Shown in pieces: positions 7,740-15,040 of a stretch of DNA of 15,812 nucleotides (positions within the stretch are counted from its first letter, which is position 1; each line of letters starts with the position of its first letter). The stretch comes from an uncultured Ruminococcus sp. Lineage in GTDB: Bacteria > Bacillota > Clostridia > Oscillospirales > Ruminococcaceae. The position numbers were made by a program, and so were the translations under genes. The DNA lies in NCBI GenBank assembly GCA_945876405.1, contig CAMCOJ010000012.1, positions 1-15,812 of the forward strand, written 5' to 3'. Under the pieces are notes generated by a model. The model did not search any database. It was not told where the DNA came from and saw only the letters and a list, made by a program, of their open reading frames with translations.

Positions 7740-8741
7740 TTAAACGAGTGTCTGTTCTCTTTCATGTCTGCTTGGTCTGCTCATAAGCGAAGCAAGCGGC
7801 TTGTTTACATCTCCGTTTTCAAAAAGAATCTTATAAAGTTCTTCAGTTATAGGCATCTCCACGTTCATCTTTCTGCTCAGTCCGTAAGCTGCTTTGCAGC
7901 AGTAATACCCTTCAACAGTACCAACCTGTTTTACAGCATCGTCCGGTGAAACACCCTTTCCAATAAGTGTACCGGCACGTCTGTTTCTGCTGTGAAGACT
8001 TGTGCATGTTACGATAAGATCTCCTATACCTGTCAGGCCGAAAAATGTGTCAAGTCTTGCCCCCATGGCCACACCAAGACGGGCTATTTCGGTTATTCCT
8101 CTTGTCATAAGTGCAGCTATAGTATTATCGCCGTAACCAAGTCCGTCGCAGATACCCGCACAAAGAGCAATTATGTTCTTGAGTGAGCCGCCGAGTTCAC
8201 AGCCGGTAACATCATCATTCAGGTAAATACGGAGACAACCGTTTGATAGAGTTTCCTGTACTGTTGCAGCAGCCTTTTCGTCTTCTGAAGCTGCGGATAT
8301 TGTTGTCGGCATTTTTCTTGCCACTTCCTCAGCATGTGAAGGACCGGAAAGAACAACTATCGGTGAATCGCTTATTTCCTCTCTGATTACCTGACTCATT
8401 CTCAGATAAGTTCCGTCCTCAAGACCTTTGCTTGTGTTAACAACTATCATTTCAGGTGTGATATACGGTGCAGCCTGTTTAACTACATTTCTGACGAAAA
8501 TAGAAGGTACACCAATGACAACCATATCCGAACCGCTGATACAGGATATATCAGATGTAAAACCAATACTTTCCGGAATCTTCACTCCTGGAAGTTTTTC
8601 CTTGTGTTCCCTGATGCTAAGAATACTTTCGACCTCACTTTCAAAGGCCGACCATATTGTTACGCTGTGTCCGGCTTCAGCCGCCATTATCGCAATACTG
8701 ATACCGAAGGCACCAGCTCCTAATATAACAATTTTTGACAT
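7740..8741 (-). CDS. gpsA: NAD(P)H-dependent glycerol-3-phosphate dehydrogenase
   Basis: A cytosolic enzyme that reduces dihydroxyacetone phosphate to sn-glycerol 3-phosphate, the backbone of membrane phospholipids. At 333 residues it has the usual length. Visible are the Rossmann motif GAGAFG (8-13), GVPS (77-80), NTSKGLE (102-108), LSGPSHAEEVA (131-141), the catalytic Lys in GSLKNIIALCAG (K188), GDNTIAALMTRG (204-215) and the substrate-binding SRNRRAG (251-257). The ATG at 8741 follows GAGGTGA with good spacing. It lies 22 bases downstream of plsY, whose product uses glycerol 3-phosphate, so the two adjacent genes encode consecutive steps. Its end overlaps the ribosome binding region of the GGDEF gene. 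Confidence 0.97.
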   Translation of the reverse strand: MSKIVILGAGAFGISIAIMAAEAGHSVTIWSAFESEVESILSIREHKEKLPGVKIPESIGFTSDISCISGSDMVVIGVPSIFVRNVVKQAAPYITPEMIVVNTSKGLEDGTYLRMSQVIREEISDSPIVVLSGPSHAEEVARKMPTTISAASEDEKAAATVQETLSNGCLRIYLNDDVTGCELGGSLKNIIALCAGICDGLGYGDNTIAALMTRGITEIARLGVAMGARLDTFFGLTGIGDLIVTCTSLHSRNRRAGTLIGKGVSPDDAVKQVGTVEGYYCCKAAYGLSRKMNVEMPITEELYKILFENGDVNKPLASLMSRPSRHEREQTLV

Positions 8742-8763
8742 AAGCTGTTCACCTCACTGTTAA

Positions 8764-9417
8764 TTATTTTTTTGAAAATGAAAATTTGTTCTCTGTGCCC
8801 GCCTTAAGACGGCTTATATTTGCACGGTGCATATAAATAATAAGGAATGAACTTATGCAGACAAGTCCCGTATGAACAAGAACAGTACAAAGTTCATAAT
8901 GAAGAACAAAATACTGGAGCAGGAATGTTACCACAGGATAGGCAGCAGCTGCTGTTATGGACGAAACCGAAACATATTTTGTAATGACAAGCATAATGAT
9001 GAATATCGGAATAACTACGGCAAACGTACGGATATCTATTGCAAGAAGAACCGTTGCTGTAACAAGCACACCCTTGCCACCCTTAAATCCGTAGTAAACC
9101 GGAAAAACATGACCGAGCATAACGCAGAGACCGGAGATATATCCGATTGTCATCAGATCTCCTTCAAATCCTGCAGCACTTACAATCATCTTTATAAGTA
9201 TAATCGTAAGTGAACCCTTAAGAAGATCGGCTAAAAGCGTAACCAGTGCCGGTCCCTTTCCGAAACATCTGAGAACATTTGTCAGTCCCGCATTTTTACT
9301 TCCGAAGTCACGGACATCTTCATGCTTAAGAAGTCTTGTTACAACAATTGCGGAGTTGCAGCTTCCTATAAGATAGGCGGCCACAAAACAGATAAACACA
9401 ACAATATAAGGCAGCAT
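8764..9417 (-). CDS. plsY: Acyl-phosphate:glycerol-3-phosphate acyltransferase
   Basis: An integral membrane enzyme that acylates position 1 of glycerol 3-phosphate using acyl-phosphate made by PlsX, giving lysophosphatidic acid. It has 217 residues with about five hydrophobic segments. Family motifs are present: GSCNSAIVVTRL (18-29), FGSKNAGLTNVLR (38-50), GHVFPVYYGFKGGKGV (102-117) and HRANISRLKAGTENKF (197-212). The start ATG at 9417 is preceded by AGGAGG at 9425-9430, which begins inside the TAA of der (TAAGGAGG), a tight operon junction. PlsX is not encoded in this window. The gene passes straight into gpsA. Confidence 0.97.
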   Translation of the reverse strand: MLPYIVVFICFVAAYLIGSCNSAIVVTRLLKHEDVRDFGSKNAGLTNVLRCFGKGPALVTLLADLLKGSLTIILIKMIVSAAGFEGDLMTIGYISGLCVMLGHVFPVYYGFKGGKGVLVTATVLLAIDIRTFAVVIPIFIIMLVITKYVSVSSITAAAAYPVVTFLLQYFVLHYELCTVLVHTGLVCISSFLIIYMHRANISRLKAGTENKFSFSKK

Positions 9418-9429
9418 AAGTTTTCCTCC

Positions 9430-10761
9430 TTATTTTGTATCGTCGTTTCCGCGTTCTCTTACAATAAAGCGAACCGGTGTTCCGTCAAGTCCGAATGTCT
9501 GGCGAATCTGGTTTTCAAGGTATCTCTGGTATGAGAAGTGGAAAAGTTCGCTCTTGTTTACAAATGTTACAAACGTCGGCGGCTTCGTTGATGGCTGTGT
9601 CATGTAGTAAATCTTCAGACGCTTGCCCTTGTCAGAAGGCGGCTGCACCCTTGTTGTAGCATATGCAAGAACATCGTTTAGCATTCCTGTTGAAATTCTC
9701 ATTGAATTCTGTTCATTTACATGAACAATCATATCATAAAGTTTGTCAACACGCTGACCTGTCTTTGCAGAAATAAAGAGGAACGGGACATATGACATAA
9801 AGCTGAAGTCATTTTCAAGCTTTGTTCTGTATTCATCCATTGTCTTTGTATTCTTTTCAATAAGATCCCACTTGTTTACTACAACTACTGAAGCCTTTCC
9901 CTGTTCATGGGCATATCCGGCAACCTTGGAATCCTGTTCAGTAAATCCCTCGGTGGCATCAATAACTATAACGCATACATCTGCTCTGTCAACTGCCATA
10001 TATGCACGCAGTACACTGTAACGTTCGATATTTTCATTTACTTTGGATTTTTTTCTTATTCCGGCTGTATCAATAAATACAAATTTTCCGTGTTCATTTT
10101 CGATTGTTGTATCCGTTGCATCTCTTGTAGTTCCGGCAATTTCTGAAACAATTACTCTTTCCTCACCGGCTATACGGTTGATAAGAGATGATTTTCCGGC
10201 ATTTGGCTTGCCTATAACTGCTACTTTGATATAGCTGTCATCATAGTCTTCAAAATCTCCTTCCGGAAAATACTTAAACACTTCATCAAGAAGGTCACCT
10301 GTTCCGTGACCGTGTGCCGACGATATCGGGAATGGGTCACCGAGTCCGAGATTGTAGAATTCATATACTTCAGGTGGTGTATCGCCAATCTCATCACACT
10401 TGTTAACTGCAAGGACAATTGGTTTTCCGCTCTTCTGAAGCATGGCAGCAACATCAAGGTCATTTGCAGTAACACCACATCTTACATCGGTAACAAGAAC
10501 TATAACATCTGCTCTTTCTATCGCAAGCTCTGCCTGTCTTTTCATCTGTGAAAGAATTAGGTCGTCAGTTTTAGGTTCGATACCTCCAGTATCAACAACC
10601 ATAAACTCCCTGCCTCTCCATTCACACTTTGAATAGATACGGTCTCTGGTAACGCCCGGAGTGTCCTCAACAATTGAAAGGCGCTTTCCTATAAGTTTAT
10701 TAAACAGTGTAGACTTTCCTACATTAGGTCTTCCTACAACGGCTACTACCGGTAACGGCAT
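9430..10761 (-). CDS. der: Ribosome biogenesis GTPase Der (EngA)
   Basis: An essential double-GTPase that assists late 50S subunit assembly. It has 443 residues, the normal length. G domain 1 shows GRPNVGKS (10-17), DTPGVTRD (33-40), DTGG (57-60) and NKCD (120-123). G domain 2 shows GKPNAGKS (184-191), EIAGTTRD (207-214), DTAG (231-234) and NKWD (296-299). A C-terminal KH-like domain (about 350-435) includes TRVQPPSDKGKRLKIYYMTQ, the usual RNA-binding face. The start is supported by AGGAGGT upstream of the ATG at 10761. A terminator hairpin lies between this gene and rpmF with only 28 bases to the ATG, so expression probably depends on read-through or a promoter I cannot see. Confidence 0.98.
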   Translation of the reverse strand: MPLPVVAVVGRPNVGKSTLFNKLIGKRLSIVEDTPGVTRDRIYSKCEWRGREFMVVDTGGIEPKTDDLILSQMKRQAELAIERADVIVLVTDVRCGVTANDLDVAAMLQKSGKPIVLAVNKCDEIGDTPPEVYEFYNLGLGDPFPISSAHGHGTGDLLDEVFKYFPEGDFEDYDDSYIKVAVIGKPNAGKSSLINRIAGEERVIVSEIAGTTRDATDTTIENEHGKFVFIDTAGIRKKSKVNENIERYSVLRAYMAVDRADVCVIVIDATEGFTEQDSKVAGYAHEQGKASVVVVNKWDLIEKNTKTMDEYRTKLENDFSFMSYVPFLFISAKTGQRVDKLYDMIVHVNEQNSMRISTGMLNDVLAYATTRVQPPSDKGKRLKIYYMTQPSTKPPTFVTFVNKSELFHFSYQRYLENQIRQTFGLDGTPVRFIVRERGNDDTK

Positions 10762-10789
10762 AACGTATACCTCCTATGAATTTCAGTAT

Positions 10790-10823
10790 AAAAAAATTAG
10801 AGGAGAATCGCTCCTCCTCTAAT
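10790..10823 (-). terminator. Terminator or attenuator between rpmF and der
   Basis: A perfect 10-base inverted repeat, ATTAGAGGAG (10796-10805) and CTCCTCTAAT (10814-10823), with an eight-base loop. On the minus strand it is followed by seven T (10796-10790). It should end much of the yceD-rpmF transcript, leaving partial read-through into der. Confidence 0.85.
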
Positions 10824-10841
10824 CACCGGAAAGCGGTTAAA

Positions 10842-11024
10842 TTACGCTTCCTTCTTAATAACTTCAACGCCCTTATAGAAACCACAGTTTTTGCAAACCT
10901 TATGTGGTGAAGTGAGTTCTCCGCAGTTTGAGCACTTGCTGAATGCCGGTGCATCTAACTTCCAGACACTTGAACGTCTTTTATCACGTCTAGCCTTAGA
11001 CGTTTTTCTCTTTGGTACAGCCAC
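10842..11024 (-). CDS. rpmF: 50S ribosomal protein L32
   Basis: A 60-residue component of the large ribosomal subunit. The N-terminus MAVPKRKTSKARRDKRRS is diagnostic. A zinc ribbon is formed by C31, C34, C44 and C47 (CxxC...CxxC), so this is the zinc-containing form of L32. The start is the GTG at 11024, with AGGAGGT seven bases upstream. A longer ORF reading back to 11069 would add unrelated hydrophobic residues and overlap yceD, so it is rejected. The yceD-rpmF order is conserved across many bacteria. A terminator hairpin follows. Confidence 0.97.
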   Translation of the reverse strand: MAVPKRKTSKARRDKRRSSVWKLDAPAFSKCSNCGELTSPHKVCKNCGFYKGVEVIKKEA

Positions 11025-11053
11025 GATTATACCTCCTGTCAAGCATAAATTTA

Positions 11054-11503
11054 TTAAGATGAAAAGCAATCACACTGCGATTCGTTTAAATTACAGCCAC
11101 ATGAAAAGCAAAGACCTTTGCAATCTTCATCACAGAGAATCTTTGACGGGAGCTGCAACAGTAAATCTGAAATTGCAATTTCCTTCAAATCAATGCTCTC
11201 GTTATCCGCAACAATATACTCATCATTTTCCGTGGAAAGTGATTTGACTACCACATGTTCAAATTCGTAAACATATGAGCGCTCGAATTCCTTCAGGCAC
11301 CTGTCACATATAAGGTTCAGGGTAAACTCCGTAGTAAATTTAATCTTAACTATTCCGGCACGGTTATATGCCTGTCCTTTGACAACAACCGGAGAAGCAA
11401 AACTATAACCATGTATATCGGTAATTTCATGCTGATCAACAGCAATGTCAATCGGCATAACCTCACCTGGTGAATTGAATATTTTTCTTAAATTAATAAT
11501 CAT
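11054..11503 (-). CDS. yceD: DUF177 (YceD) protein, 23S rRNA accumulation
   Basis: A 149-residue protein of the DUF177/YceD family, linked in E. coli and plants to accumulation of 23S rRNA; the molecular mechanism is not settled. It begins with the typical MIINLRKIFNSPGE, has a CDRC pair (66-69), and ends with the family's Cys-rich signature from CDEDCKGLCFSCGCNLNE (124-141) to CDC (144-146), probably metal-binding. It is read from a perfect consensus promoter about 30 bases upstream, and is followed after 29 bases by rpmF, its usual partner, consistent with a role in 50S production. Confidence 0.93.
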   Translation of the reverse strand: MIINLRKIFNSPGEVMPIDIAVDQHEITDIHGYSFASPVVVKGQAYNRAGIVKIKFTTEFTLNLICDRCLKEFERSYVYEFEHVVVKSLSTENDEYIVADNESIDLKEIAISDLLLQLPSKILCDEDCKGLCFSCGCNLNESQCDCFSS

Positions 11504-11534
11504 TGTTCAACACCCTTAGAGCATCACAAAATTT

Positions 11535-11563
11535 ATTATATCAAACTAATGAAAAAATGTCAA
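11535..11563 (-). promoter_or_regulatory. Perfect sigma-A promoter of yceD-rpmF operon
   Basis: On the minus strand, TTGACA (11563-11558), exactly 17 bases, then TATAAT (11540-11535). Both boxes match consensus completely. Transcription should start near 11528, giving a leader of about 25 bases before the yceD ATG. Such a strong promoter suits a ribosomal protein operon. Confidence 0.92.
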
Positions 11564-11584
11564 TAGTTTTTTCAGCTTTTTGAA

Positions 11585-11992
11585 TTAACCTACGTACTTT
11601 GTAACTGAAGCAGGCATATCAGCATTGTTAGCTGAAACTGTAAATATGATTGTTGTAGCTTCACCTGTGAGAGCTGCAAGCTTGTCAAGCATAGCTGCAA
11701 AAGCTTCAAAATCTCTGCCGCCGATCTTGAGGATACCGTCAACAAAAATCTTTTCGATGTCGTAGTTGCCTGCGAGCATTCCTGATACAAAACCGTAGAA
11801 AGCTTCAAAACCGTCAACCTTATAGAATTCTGTATCGCACCATCTTATCTTGTAGTTGATCTGTGTTCTGAGGTTTGAACCTTTTTCGATACAAACAAGG
11901 CTGCCGTTTGATGTAGCTGTTGCTTCGTTCATCATGTCGAGCATTATCTTAGTTTTACCTGTTCCCTTTTCGCCAGTAATTAATTTAATCAT
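11585..11992 (-). CDS. Small orphan P-loop NTPase
   Basis: A 135-residue cytosolic protein that is little more than one P-loop fold. Walker A GEKGTGKT sits at 7-14, a Walker B-like strand KIFVDGI at 81-87 (D85), and a sensor-1-like strand TTIIFTVSANN at 113-123. I recognise no appended domain. Small Clostridia proteins of this type are sometimes labelled PilT-like, but nothing here supports a pilus role. The start ATG at 11992 has GGAG eight bases upstream. It follows pgi by 45 bases on the same strand and is probably co-transcribed with it. No terminator is visible before the yceD promoter, so some transcription may continue into that operon. Function unknown. Confidence 0.75.
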   Translation of the reverse strand: MIKLITGEKGTGKTKIMLDMMNEATATSNGSLVCIEKGSNLRTQINYKIRWCDTEFYKVDGFEAFYGFVSGMLAGNYDIEKIFVDGILKIGGRDFEAFAAMLDKLAALTGEATTIIFTVSANNADMPASVTKYVG

Positions 11993-12010
11993 AATATTTT
12001 CTCCATTTCC

Positions 12011-12026
12011 GCCGTCTTGCGACAGC
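12011..12026 (-). other. Small hairpin with GCAA tetraloop
   Basis: On the minus strand, between pgi and the P-loop gene, GCTGTC-GCAA-GACGGC can fold into a six-pair stem (one G-U) closed by a GNRA tetraloop. No U-tract follows, so it is not a standard terminator. It could be an mRNA stability or processing element, or chance. Confidence 0.35.
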
Positions 12027-12037
12027 TATATATTTTA

Positions 12038-13372
12038 TCAGTAAAGCTTTGCTTCAAGCGCTGCCTTCTTGTCTTCGTAACCAGGCTTGCCAAGAAGTGC
12101 AAACATGTTAGCCTTATAGCTTTCAACACCCGGCTGATTGAAAGGATTTACACCGAGAAGGTATCCTGAAACTGCACATGCCTTTTCAAAGAAGTAAATC
12201 ATATAACCTGTACTGAATTCGGATGTGTCTTCAAGTTCAAGAACGATATTCGGAACACCGCCTTCTGTATGAGCGATGATTGTGCCTTCCTGGGCTTTTC
12301 TGTTTACTACGGACATATTCTGGTTTGTAAGGAAGTTAAGTCCATCAAGGTTTTCAGCATCGTCCTCGAGGAAGAAATCCTGCTGCGGCTTCTTAATATC
12401 CATAACTGTTTCAAACATAATTCTTGAACCGTCCTGAATGAACTGTCCCATCGAGTGGAGGTCTGTTGAGAATGTTACAGCTGACGGGAAAAGTCCCTTG
12501 TTGTCCTTGCCTTCACTTTCGCCGAAGAGCTGTTTGTACCATTCGGACATCATTGTAAAACTTGGATCATATGAAACAAGAAGTTCAATACTCTTACCTT
12601 TTCTGTTAAGAATGTTTCTGTAAGCAGCGTACTTGTAGCAGTCATTGTTGTCAAAGTCTGCCTGATAGTCTTCACGAGCCTTTGCCGCACCGGCCATAAG
12701 AGCGTCTATATCACAGCCTGCTGCAGCAATCGGAAGAAGACCAACAGCCGTAAGAACTGAGAATCTGCCGCCTACGTCATCCGGTACAACGAATGTTTCA
12801 TAGCCTTCTGTATCAGCAAGTGACTTGAGTGTTCCCTTTGCCTTGTCTGTTGTACAGAAGATTCTTTCCTTTGCGCCTTCCTTGCCGTACTTTTCCTCAA
12901 CCATCTTTCTGAATACTCTGAAAGCAAGAGCAGGTTCAGTTGTTGTACCTGACTTGGAAATTACGTTTACAGAGAAATCTTTATCCTTGCAGATGGAAAT
13001 AACCTGATTGAGGTATGAAGGACTGATGTTGTTTCCAACAAAATATATGTCAGGTGTGTCCTTGCTGAGATTGTTGTAGAACGGTGACTTGATAAGCTCG
13101 ATAACAGCTCTTGCACCGAGATACGAACCACCGATACCAATAACGATGAGAACATCGGAATTTTTCTTTATCTTTTCAGCAGCAGCCTTAATTCTTGTGA
13201 ATTCTTCCTTATCATAGTTTACAGGAAGATCAAGCCAGCCTAAAAAGTCATTTCCGAGACCCTTCCTGCTGTGAAGAAGTTCTGCAGCTGTTTCAACCTG
13301 TGGTTTAATACCTGCAATTTCGTCACTGTTTACGAAACTATCAAGATATTTTGAGTTTAATTTAAGCGTCAT
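12038..13372 (-). CDS. pgi: Glucose-6-phosphate isomerase
   Basis: A cytosolic glycolytic enzyme interconverting glucose 6-phosphate and fructose 6-phosphate. It has 444 residues, typical of the shorter Firmicutes form. Visible are [11 protein letters not shown] (79-89), the phosphate-binding SKSGTTTE (139-146), [15 protein letters not shown] (198-212), the catalytic Glu region FGESEGKD (283-290), and the C-terminal signature [14 protein letters not shown] ending in the catalytic Lys (K420). I place the start at the ATG at 13372 because GGAGGT (13379-13384) sits seven bases upstream. An ATG five codons earlier (13387) overlaps that Shine-Dalgarno sequence. The gene lies about 110 bases after the carboxypeptidase-like gene; I found no confident promoter or terminator in that gap. 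Confidence 0.97.
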   Translation of the reverse strand: MTLKLNSKYLDSFVNSDEIAGIKPQVETAAELLHSRKGLGNDFLGWLDLPVNYDKEEFTRIKAAAEKIKKNSDVLIVIGIGGSYLGARAVIELIKSPFYNNLSKDTPDIYFVGNNISPSYLNQVISICKDKDFSVNVISKSGTTTEPALAFRVFRKMVEEKYGKEGAKERIFCTTDKAKGTLKSLADTEGYETFVVPDDVGGRFSVLTAVGLLPIAAAGCDIDALMAGAAKAREDYQADFDNNDCYKYAAYRNILNRKGKSIELLVSYDPSFTMMSEWYKQLFGESEGKDNKGLFPSAVTFSTDLHSMGQFIQDGSRIMFETVMDIKKPQQDFFLEDDAENLDGLNFLTNQNMSVVNRKAQEGTIIAHTEGGVPNIVLELEDTSEFSTGYMIYFFEKACAVSGYLLGVNPFNQPGVESYKANMFALLGKPGYEDKKAALEAKLY

Positions 13373-13481
13373 AGTATGGACCTCCATAAAATATTTACTT
13401 ACCTTATATCAATTTTACTATATTATGATTTCTTTTGCAAGCAGATAATTTATTATTATTCAAACTCTACAATATAATCTT

Positions 13482-14624
13482 TTATTCTTTGAACATTTTT
13501 ACTATTATTTTTCTAAAAGATTTCCGAAATGTCTTTTCCGGAACAGAATCTGCAGCTATAAGTGATGTTTCATACAAAAGAGTTCTGTCAAGGTAAAATG
13601 CCAGTGTACCTATTTTCTGCCCCTTTCTGACCGGAGCTTTTATATAGTCCGGGCTTACTGTTACAATTCTCAGAGTATCTTCCGTTCCTTTCGGTACGAC
13701 AAGAGTACTGAGATTCTCAGCATTCAGTATTACTGAATCTTCAGTCCCCTGTTTTACTTTCAGAGGTTTCATATATTCAGATGAAAAACCCGGTATTATG
13801 GTCTTGTATCCTGAAATTCCCTTCTTAAGAAGCTGTTTGGCAAAGTCAAAACGTTCTTCACTGTCCTCACTGCCAAGAACCACTGCTGTATATTTTCCTC
13901 CGCTCCTGTGTGCGGAAACTGCAGCACAGTATCCGGATTGTTCTGTATGCCACGCCTTTACTCCGTTTACTCCTTCGTAGGTTCTTATAAGAGTGTTCTC
14001 ATTTACCGTCTCTGTTTTGCCTCCTCTGACTGTATCACGCCATGTTAGCATTATTTCACGGAGTTCTTCATGCGAGGCTATTTCAGATGTGAGAAGTGCA
14101 GTATCAAAGGCAGTTGTATACTGACTGTCATCATCAATAGCATAGGGAGATGTAAAAAAAGTATTTTTCATCCCGAGCTCAGCCGCCCTGAAATTCATAA
14201 GACATGTGAATTCATCACATCCTCCGGCTATAGTTTCCGCAAAAACAACTGCTGCGTCACCGGCATTTCCTATAAGAAGAGCTTTCATCAGTTCACCGGC
14301 CGTTATTTTTTCACCTGTATCCAGCCATATTACCGCACCGGTCGCAGTATGAGCAGCTTCAGAGGCAGTAAGTTCCGTCTCCATGGAAATTTCACCGGAT
14401 TCAATATATTCGGCTGCTATAAGTGCTGTCATAAGTTTGTTAAGAGCACCTGAAGGAACTCTCTTATCCGAATTGTACTCAGAAATAACATAACCTGTTT
14501 CCTGTTCCGTAAGAATCCATGTGCTTATCTCACAGCCGGGTTTTGCTGCCTTTGCATATACAGGACATGAAAACCCCAGTGTCACTGCACATACTGCAGA
14601 AAATATTTTTTTTATACCAGTCAT
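13482..14624 (-). CDS. D,D-carboxypeptidase homologue lacking catalytic motifs
   Basis: A 380-residue exported protein with the DacF/PBP5 (peptidase S11) layout: signal peptide (about 1-27, cut near VYAKA), transpeptidase-like domain (about 30-272), PBP5 C-terminal-type beta domain (about 277-360) and a basic amphipathic tail. Such enzymes remove the terminal D-Ala from peptidoglycan stem peptides, but every catalytic motif is altered here. SxxK reads A60-L-N-K63, in PSGALNKLMT. SxN reads N120-A-G122, in IGNAGDAAV. KTG reads K223-A-W225, in NGVKAWHTEQSGYC. The surrounding framework (TWRDTVRGG, LIRTYEGVNG, GMKNTFF) is well kept and the frame is open, so this looks like a pseudoenzyme rather than a decaying gene. 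The start is the ATG at 14624, with GGGAG ten bases upstream; a GTG at 14633 is too close to it. Confidence 0.85.
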   Translation of the reverse strand: MTGIKKIFSAVCAVTLGFSCPVYAKAAKPGCEISTWILTEQETGYVISEYNSDKRVPSGALNKLMTALIAAEYIESGEISMETELTASEAAHTATGAVIWLDTGEKITAGELMKALLIGNAGDAAVVFAETIAGGCDEFTCLMNFRAAELGMKNTFFTSPYAIDDDSQYTTAFDTALLTSEIASHEELREIMLTWRDTVRGGKTETVNENTLIRTYEGVNGVKAWHTEQSGYCAAVSAHRSGGKYTAVVLGSEDSEERFDFAKQLLKKGISGYKTIIPGFSSEYMKPLKVKQGTEDSVILNAENLSTLVVPKGTEDTLRIVTVSPDYIKAPVRKGQKIGTLAFYLDRTLLYETSLIAADSVPEKTFRKSFRKIIVKMFKE

Positions 14625-14658
14625 ATTCAACACACTCCCTGTATTTATACATGTTAGT

Positions 14659-14688
14659 ATTATACAGGGTTTTTATCTTTGTTATGAA
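14659..14688 (-). promoter_or_regulatory. Promoter of carboxypeptidase-like gene
   Basis: On the minus strand, -35 TTCATA (14688-14683), an 18-base spacer and -10 TATAAT (14664-14659). It begins right after the U-tract of the upstream terminator and 35 bases before the ATG, so the gene is probably its own transcription unit. Confidence 0.65.
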
Positions 14689-14689
14689 T

Positions 14690-14717
14690 AAAAAAAGCAG
14701 ATGCGTACTGCATCTGC
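14690..14717 (-). terminator. Rho-independent terminator after HPr-like gene
   Basis: GCAGATGC (14697-14704) and GCATCTGC (14710-14717) form a perfect eight-pair stem with a five-base loop. On the minus strand seven T follow (14696-14690). It separates the HPr-like gene from the carboxypeptidase-like gene. Confidence 0.92.
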
Positions 14718-14736
14718 CGGAAAATCCGTGATATTA

Positions 14737-14964
14737 TTATGAAGCAACAAAAGGCTTTACCGCTTCGATGAACTTCGCATCATCTGTTTCTGCGTTCATC
14801 TTTACCGGCTTGTCAAGGTCAAGACTGAAAATGCCCATTATTGACTTTGCGTCAACAACATATCTGCCTGAAACCAGTTCAATGTCAAAATCAAAACCGG
14901 AAACAAGATTTACAAATTTTTTTACTTCTTCAACGCTTTTCAAAAGTATATTCTCCGAATACAT
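14737..14964 (-). CDS. HPr-like protein lacking the phospho-histidine
   Basis: A 75-residue cytosolic protein with an HPr-like C-terminal half: SGRYVVDAKSIMGIFSLDL (32-50) lines up with the HPr region around regulatory Ser46, which is S41 here. The first half does not carry the active-site GxHARPA. An ungapped alignment back from S41 puts S10-VEEV where HPr has H15-ARPA, so the phosphotransfer His, Arg and Pro are all missing. It therefore cannot relay phosphate in the PTS in the normal way, but could be phosphorylated on Ser by an HPr kinase and act as a regulator, as Bacillus Crh does (Q15, S46). That role is inferred. The start ATG at 14964 has GGAGGG upstream (14972-14977); a longer ORF to 15111 reads through the promoter. 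It has its own promoter and terminator. Confidence 0.75.
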   Translation of the reverse strand: MYSENILLKSVEEVKKFVNLVSGFDFDIELVSGRYVVDAKSIMGIFSLDLDKPVKMNAETDDAKFIEAVKPFVAS

Positions 14965-15007
14965 CAAAATACCCTCCGTCAGAATCAGATTGTTTTTTAC
15001 TCTAAAA

Positions 15008-15036
15008 ATCATAACACCAAAAATATTAATAGTCAA
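15008..15036 (-). promoter_or_regulatory. Promoter of HPr-like gene
   Basis: On the minus strand, -35 TTGACT (15036-15031), 17 bases, -10 TATGAT (15013-15008); each box has five of six consensus bases. Its -35 lies four bases from the -35 of the divergent mtaB promoter. Confidence 0.82.
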
Positions 15037-15040
15037 GTCA

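Noticed and set aside
11025..11069. N-terminal extension of L32
   Set aside because: The added hydrophobic residues are not found in L32, the frame would overlap yceD, and the GTG at 11024 has an excellent AGGAGGT.
13373..13387. ATG at 13387 as start of pgi
   Set aside because: Its ATGGAGGT contains the Shine-Dalgarno sequence used by the ATG at 13372, and no ribosome binding site lies ahead of it.
13373..13481. Promoter or terminator between the carboxypeptidase-like gene and pgi
   Set aside because: There are several AT-rich -10-like strings (TATAGT, CATAAT) but no -35 at proper spacing and no hairpin, so I do not call either.
13482..14624. Carboxypeptidase-like gene as a decayed pseudogene
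   Set aside because: The frame is intact over 380 codons with signal peptide, framework motifs, ribosome binding site and promoter, which fits a non-catalytic protein better than decay.
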